Of a stretch of 64,000 nt of DNA, positions 59,766 through 64,000 are shown piece after piece. Position 1 is the stretch's first letter. Each line of letters opens with the position of its first letter. Under the pieces are notes generated by a model. That model was not told where the DNA came from. It saw nothing but the letters and a program-made list of their open reading frames with translations, and ran no database searches. The DNA is taken from contig NC_060892.1 of the NCBI RefSeq assembly GCF_014805685.1, forward strand, positions 11,786,990-11,850,989, given 5' to 3'. The position numbers and the translations under genes were made by a program. Source of the DNA: Silurus meridionalis. Its lineage: Eukaryota; Chordata; Actinopteri; Siluriformes; Siluridae.

Positions 59766-60221
59766 CAGAGGTGGATGAAGTACAGTACGCCATTCCCTAT
59801 TGGGTAATTGGGTAATTCAAATTTCCAGCTTGAATACAACTTCAGTAAAAGTACTGCTTTTACATTTCTACTTGAGTAAAAGTACTTGCTTTTTTTCAAT
59901 ATAAGTATCAAAAGTAAAAGTACTGATCTATGAGAATTATATTTGAATAACTGATGCAATTTTTATAGAATTCTATTGTTACAGACACAGTGAGAGTGCA
60001 CTTACTCAAAGTAGCATTAATGGCTGCATTTCTGTATTTTCTGTAATGTATTGGAAAAAAAGGAAAAAGAAATGACACATTTAAATCTAATAAAGTAAAA
60101 ATTTCCCAAAATGAAAGTACTCTGATTGAGTACACATATTTAAATAATGATTTACAGTAACAAAGTGAATATACTTTACTGTCCCTGGTGTGTGTGTATA
60201 TGTTAGACACTTATGTTTTTA

Positions 60222-60265
60222 TATTTACATTTGATGCATTTAGAAGATGCCCTTGTCTAGTGCGA
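60222..60265 (+). repeat. Core fragment of a widespread fish repeat
   Basis: TTTACATTTGATGCATTTAGAAGATGCCCTTGTCTAG resembles the common fish core TTTACATTTATGCATTTGGCAGACGC. Only this core is left. Confidence 0.5.
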
Positions 60266-60639
60266 ATATGTGTGTGAGATCTACAAAGCACTGCCCTAAT
60301 GTCCTGCAATACACCTAGGGTGTATTCTTGCATTAGCTCTGGAGCTCCCAGGACAATCGACAGCTTCACATGACTCTGACCAGAAAAACATTTATACTAA
60401 CAATGAATAACCTTAAAGACCGCAAATAAGTTTAAAATGAGATGGAGCCATAATTCTGCAAAATTCAAAAGAAAGTAGCGAATACTCGGCATAAATTAAT
60501 TGCACATTTAGCTTGCCAAAGTTTTGCTGAGAACATTCTTGCTGTTCTCATTTTTTATTTACATCAGATTCTTTTTTGGAGCCTTGGACCCACAAGACAA
60601 AATCTTCTAGCTTCACACTGTAACTGCTTGTGCTGAGAG

Positions 60640-60970
60640 TGCATCAGTGTGATCAGACAGGTGGGCTCCTTGTAACAGTCATGGCCTGAGATTAAAGCCC
60701 ACATCTCACTCTTAGGTAATTAAACACTTTTCAGCCTGGATCTCTCTCTTTCATACTGACAGATAAACTCCGGCCTGATGAAGACGCGCTGGGACTACTG
60801 TGCTTTGGTTTCATCTGTAGCTAGAGTGCACAGCCCCGGGCTTCCTTCAGAGGCATCACACTTTCATCCAGAGTATTTCAAACGAGGCATCCATGCTAAT
60901 ATATCAGCTAGGCTCACACACAGGGGATGGCCTCAGCTACAGGGTTCTGGAGAGTCATCTGTATCTAACA
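60640..60970. promoter_or_regulatory. Candidate conserved non-coding element
   Basis: Balanced-composition island with GCCTGAGATTAAAGCCCACATC, TTAGGTAATTAAACAC (homeodomain core) and CATCCATGCTAATATATCAGC. The open frame on the + strand has no recognisable domain. Confidence 0.35.
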
Positions 60971-61559
60971 AAATATCAGGAGTAAGCTAAGTGAAGCAAA
61001 CTAAGTTGGGATTGCTTTTTTCTAATTGTCACTCACATTGTTGCCTGATTGTGTGAGCAGTAATCATCTTTGTGGTGGTAAAAGTCTTTTCCTTTACATC
61101 ACACAACTCATTTATTGTGCTGTAAAACATGTCCTGTCACTTTTTTCACTATATAGATGTATTAAAATCTATTACCCAAAAGAAATATTTGTAGAATGCA
61201 TTTTAAATGTGCTTTTAGCATTTTTAAATGCATCATGTATGAGAGTTAAGAATATCCAAGTATTTAAGTATGTATCATAGTATATTTGAAAATATATTTA
61301 CTTTCAGTTTTCCTTTTATACTAGATTTGGCCATTTATTTAATCATTACAGTACTAATATAGGCAGTAAATAACATTGATTTTCTTGTTACAGTGGCATA
61401 TACCAAGGGGTGGAATATAGTAGGCAGGAAGTGAACAGTCAGTTCTCAAAGTTGGTGTTTGTAGGAGGAAAATGGGTAAATTCATAGATCTGCCCAACTT
61501 GGACAAGCACCATATTGTAATGGCTTGATGACTTAACAGCAGAACTTCTAGCGTGTTTC
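60971..61559. other. Intergenic, nothing recognised
   Basis: AT-rich sequence with no recognised feature. Confidence 0.5.
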
Positions 61560-61800
61560 CGGTATGCAGTGGTTAGTATGTACCAAAATATGGTCCAAGG
61601 AAAGACACCTGGTGAAAGTTGACAGGGTCATGGGCACCCAAGTCAATGATGTACATTGAGTGGGAAGGCTAATATGTCTGCTTTGAGCCCACAGAAGAGT
61701 CACTGTTGCACAAATTATTAAGAGATTTAATGCGAGCTATAATAAAAAACAAACGGTAATACAGGTTTCTGCATATGAGGATCACAACTAGACCAAGGAG
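61560..61800 (+). mobile_element. Relic of a Tc1-like transposase N-terminal region
   Basis: The order TACCAAAATATGGTCCAAGGAA, GACAGGGTCATGGGCACCCAAG, CACAGAAGAGTCACTGTTGCACAAATT and TTAATGCGAGCT matches, with decay, the helix-turn-helix part of a fish Tc1/mariner transposase. The catalytic part is missing. Confidence 0.65.
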
Positions 61801-62039
61801 CATTGAAAGTCATTGAAAATCATATTTTCTTTTAAATCATGTGGACAGCTGTGTGCTGTGTGTTTTTGTTTCCTTTGCCTATTCCCTAAATTTATTAGGC
61901 CTAAAAATGTAATTGTTAAATAAGAGGGAAAATATCAATAAAAAATACAGCAATACAAAATGAAAAAAAAGGATAAAAAAAAAAAAAAGAAAGAATCTCC
62001 TTTGGGACTGAGTTTATTTCATATTGATTGATACCCCTG

Positions 62040-62450
62040 TTACGTAAAAGTTACACATCAGCATGGAGTACTAACATATCTAACGAATGTGAGTGTGTGC
62101 ATGTAGAGGGTGAACCTGTCTCAACCCAGTGTGTGTTAATTAGCTGTCTCAGGCTAGCTGTGTGCCGGGAGGGGCTTCCCACATGCTTAACTGATGGATT
62201 GGGCAGCATGTATGTGTGGCTCCATGGCCTGCTCTCATTGCTCACCCAATCAGTCACAGCGTTGTTCATGTGGACAGCAGCACTACATTATAGCATCGTT
62301 AGCCCAGCGCTCTCCCGAGCCCCCCGCTCTCAACATACACCATTATCAACTCCCACAAGTCTCTCTCTCCCTATCGCCTCCTCCATCTGTCTCTATCTGT
62401 CTGTACCTCTCTCAGGTCTCTATGACTGAACCCTTTTGCTCTTTCTCAAA
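62040..62450. promoter_or_regulatory. Candidate conserved non-coding element
   Basis: Balanced-composition island with GTGTTAATTAGCTGTCTCAGGC, TTGCTCACCCAATCAGTCACAGCG (CCAAT) and a pyrimidine-rich tail. Overlapping short frames on both strands are not supported as exons. Confidence 0.35.
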
Positions 62451-64000
62451 ACACAGAGCCCTTATGTCCCACATAAAGTTTCTTCTCAGCTTGTTTTGCT
62501 TGAATGCTTTGTGAAAGGTGTTTTGCACCATGTGAAGTATGTGATGAAGTAAAACATTTAAACATTTTGTGTTGAATTCTATTAGTCTTTAACGGTATGT
62601 TAATATGCTGGTAAGAATAATGCATTTGACTAAAACTTGTGTAAAAGTTTTTACTTTTGACTTGAAAAAATGAAAGAAAATGCCACCTAAACTAAAAATT
62701 TTGAATTTGAATTTCCATAGCAAGTGACATTCAAGATGTGATAGTCAAATCAACATGGCTGCCCACAGAATCAACAAAAAAATCAAAGTAGCTCTTTTAA
62801 CTTTAAAATGGTTTATGCTGTGTAAATCAAAATGCAGTTATATTAGCTTGTTAAATGTATAAATGTTAAATAATTTTATAACATCCTGCAATAAATACTG
62901 GGACATGGAATGTGTTTGCTAATGTCCAGGTCACTGTGTATAAGGCAAATTATGCTTCTTTAAATTATACTTGCTTAATCTGATATAGGATTCTGTTCAA
63001 CTCAAAGATTAAGATTAATTAAGATCTTTTCTTATACCGTTCATGTACGTGCAATGTGCTACACATCACTATAAACACACACAACCAATATGGTTGACTA
63101 TGGGTAAATGAGTGTTTATGTACTCAGTAGGCAAAAATTCAAGTGAAGGCTAAAAAGGAAACTAGCAAACCTATGACATTTTAAAAAAATCAAACTTCTT
63201 ACCTTTAAATATGTTCTGGTGTATTTTAAAGTATTTGAAAAATAAACATACAGACACATTGCAATAGTTCATACTATTCTATACTACTCTATTTAGATAA
63301 ACAGCATTCGTATTGGTATATTTGTTCAAGATGGAACCTAAATCATATAATAAGATATTGACAATTATTAGTTTCATCCTGGAAGATATTCAAATGTGTT
63401 CCAGCAGTACCGCGGTGTGCCATATGAAAACTCCAAAGAAGTAGAGGTAGCGTCCCCATAGAGACAATACAGACAATACGTTGCCAGTTTGGCCCTTCAT
63501 TCATTCCTATATAGTGAATATATGGTCATATTCAAGCCAATAAAAATGACCTTAGTGGATTTCATCTTCAATTTGCACCACTGTTAATGAAACCCATTAA
63601 TACACTAGCCATTAATTCTGTATAGTAAGGCTGAAAAGATTCCCAGAGTAACTCGAGTGATTCGAATACAAAAAAAAATATCATCGAGGCAAATTATTTA
63701 TATCGATACCTCGTTAAGTCCATTAAACTACACACGAAATATTGTCTTTCCCCACGGCCCATTATTACTGATGTACCACTCGCTAAACTCTTAAGTGCTC
63801 TGCGCGGTGGAGGAAACAGCAAGGGGCGAGGAGAAGAGTCATATAGAAAAGCTTGTTTCCGCCACATTAAAAAATTCAGATTTTTTAGTTAAGCTAATCG
63901 GCAGCGTCACCTCCTCTATAGAGCCATGCTTTACACATTGAAAATTAAATGGGCTACAATCATTAGAAACGCATGGTATCAAACTGAGACTCTGATCCCT
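62451..64000. other. Intergenic; possible transposon end near 63630
   Basis: AT-rich to about 63,620. From there the texture changes (GAGTAACTCGAGTGATTCGAATAC, TATCATCGAGGCAAATTATTTATATCGATACC), resembling a hAT-type element that would extend past the window edge. Not confirmed. Confidence 0.35.

Overview
The window is vertebrate nuclear DNA, most likely from a teleost fish. The reasons are several Tc1-like transposons of the kinds abundant in fish, long (GT)n, (TA)n and (GATA)n microsatellites, an AT-rich background, and one multi-exon gene with short exons and GT-AG introns. Species and paralogue (a or b copy) cannot be fixed from the sequence.

Region 1 (1-33,999) is most of a clasp1 gene on the + strand. 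CLASP1 is a microtubule plus-end protein that stabilises microtubules. I rebuilt 36 shared-body exons by hand from 4,937 to the TAA at 33,997-33,999; the phases agree throughout (4,109 nt: a 2-nt split codon, 1,368 codons and the stop). They cover the TOG1-TOG2 linker, TOG2, the Ser/Arg-rich EB-binding segment with two SxIP motifs, TOG3 and the C-terminal CLIP-interacting domain. TOG1 lies upstream of the window. An alternative first exon at 3,164-3,200 starts a short form without TOG1, with a basic Cys-containing N-terminus like that of short mammalian CLASP2. Seven exons look like in-frame cassettes, including three microexons of 24, 27 and 24 nt with UGC motifs upstream. Exons 12-15 and the microexons near them are all phase 1-1, so the EB-binding region can be built in many in-frame ways.

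The introns carry two nearly full-length Tc1-like elements (19,588-21,164 and 23,545-25,076, both with dead transposases), a pogo/Tigger-like MITE, a hAT-like MITE next to an older Tc1 relic, and many microsatellites, some touching splice sites.

Region 2 (34,000-about 38,000) is the 3' UTR and downstream flank, with several AATAAA signals. An unrecognised minus-strand open frame at 38,416-38,622 may be a terminal exon of another gene.

Region 3 (about 39,000-64,000) has no gene I can support. It mixes repeats (a GATA array, a Tc1 relic, a hAT element of 889 bp with an exact 8-bp target duplication, SINE-like units ending in GT tracts, AT-rich palindromes) with islands of higher complexity and G+C that look like conserved non-coding regulatory DNA. 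In human, CLASP1 lies beside TFCP2L1 and GLI2, so these islands may be enhancers of a neighbouring developmental gene; that is inference.
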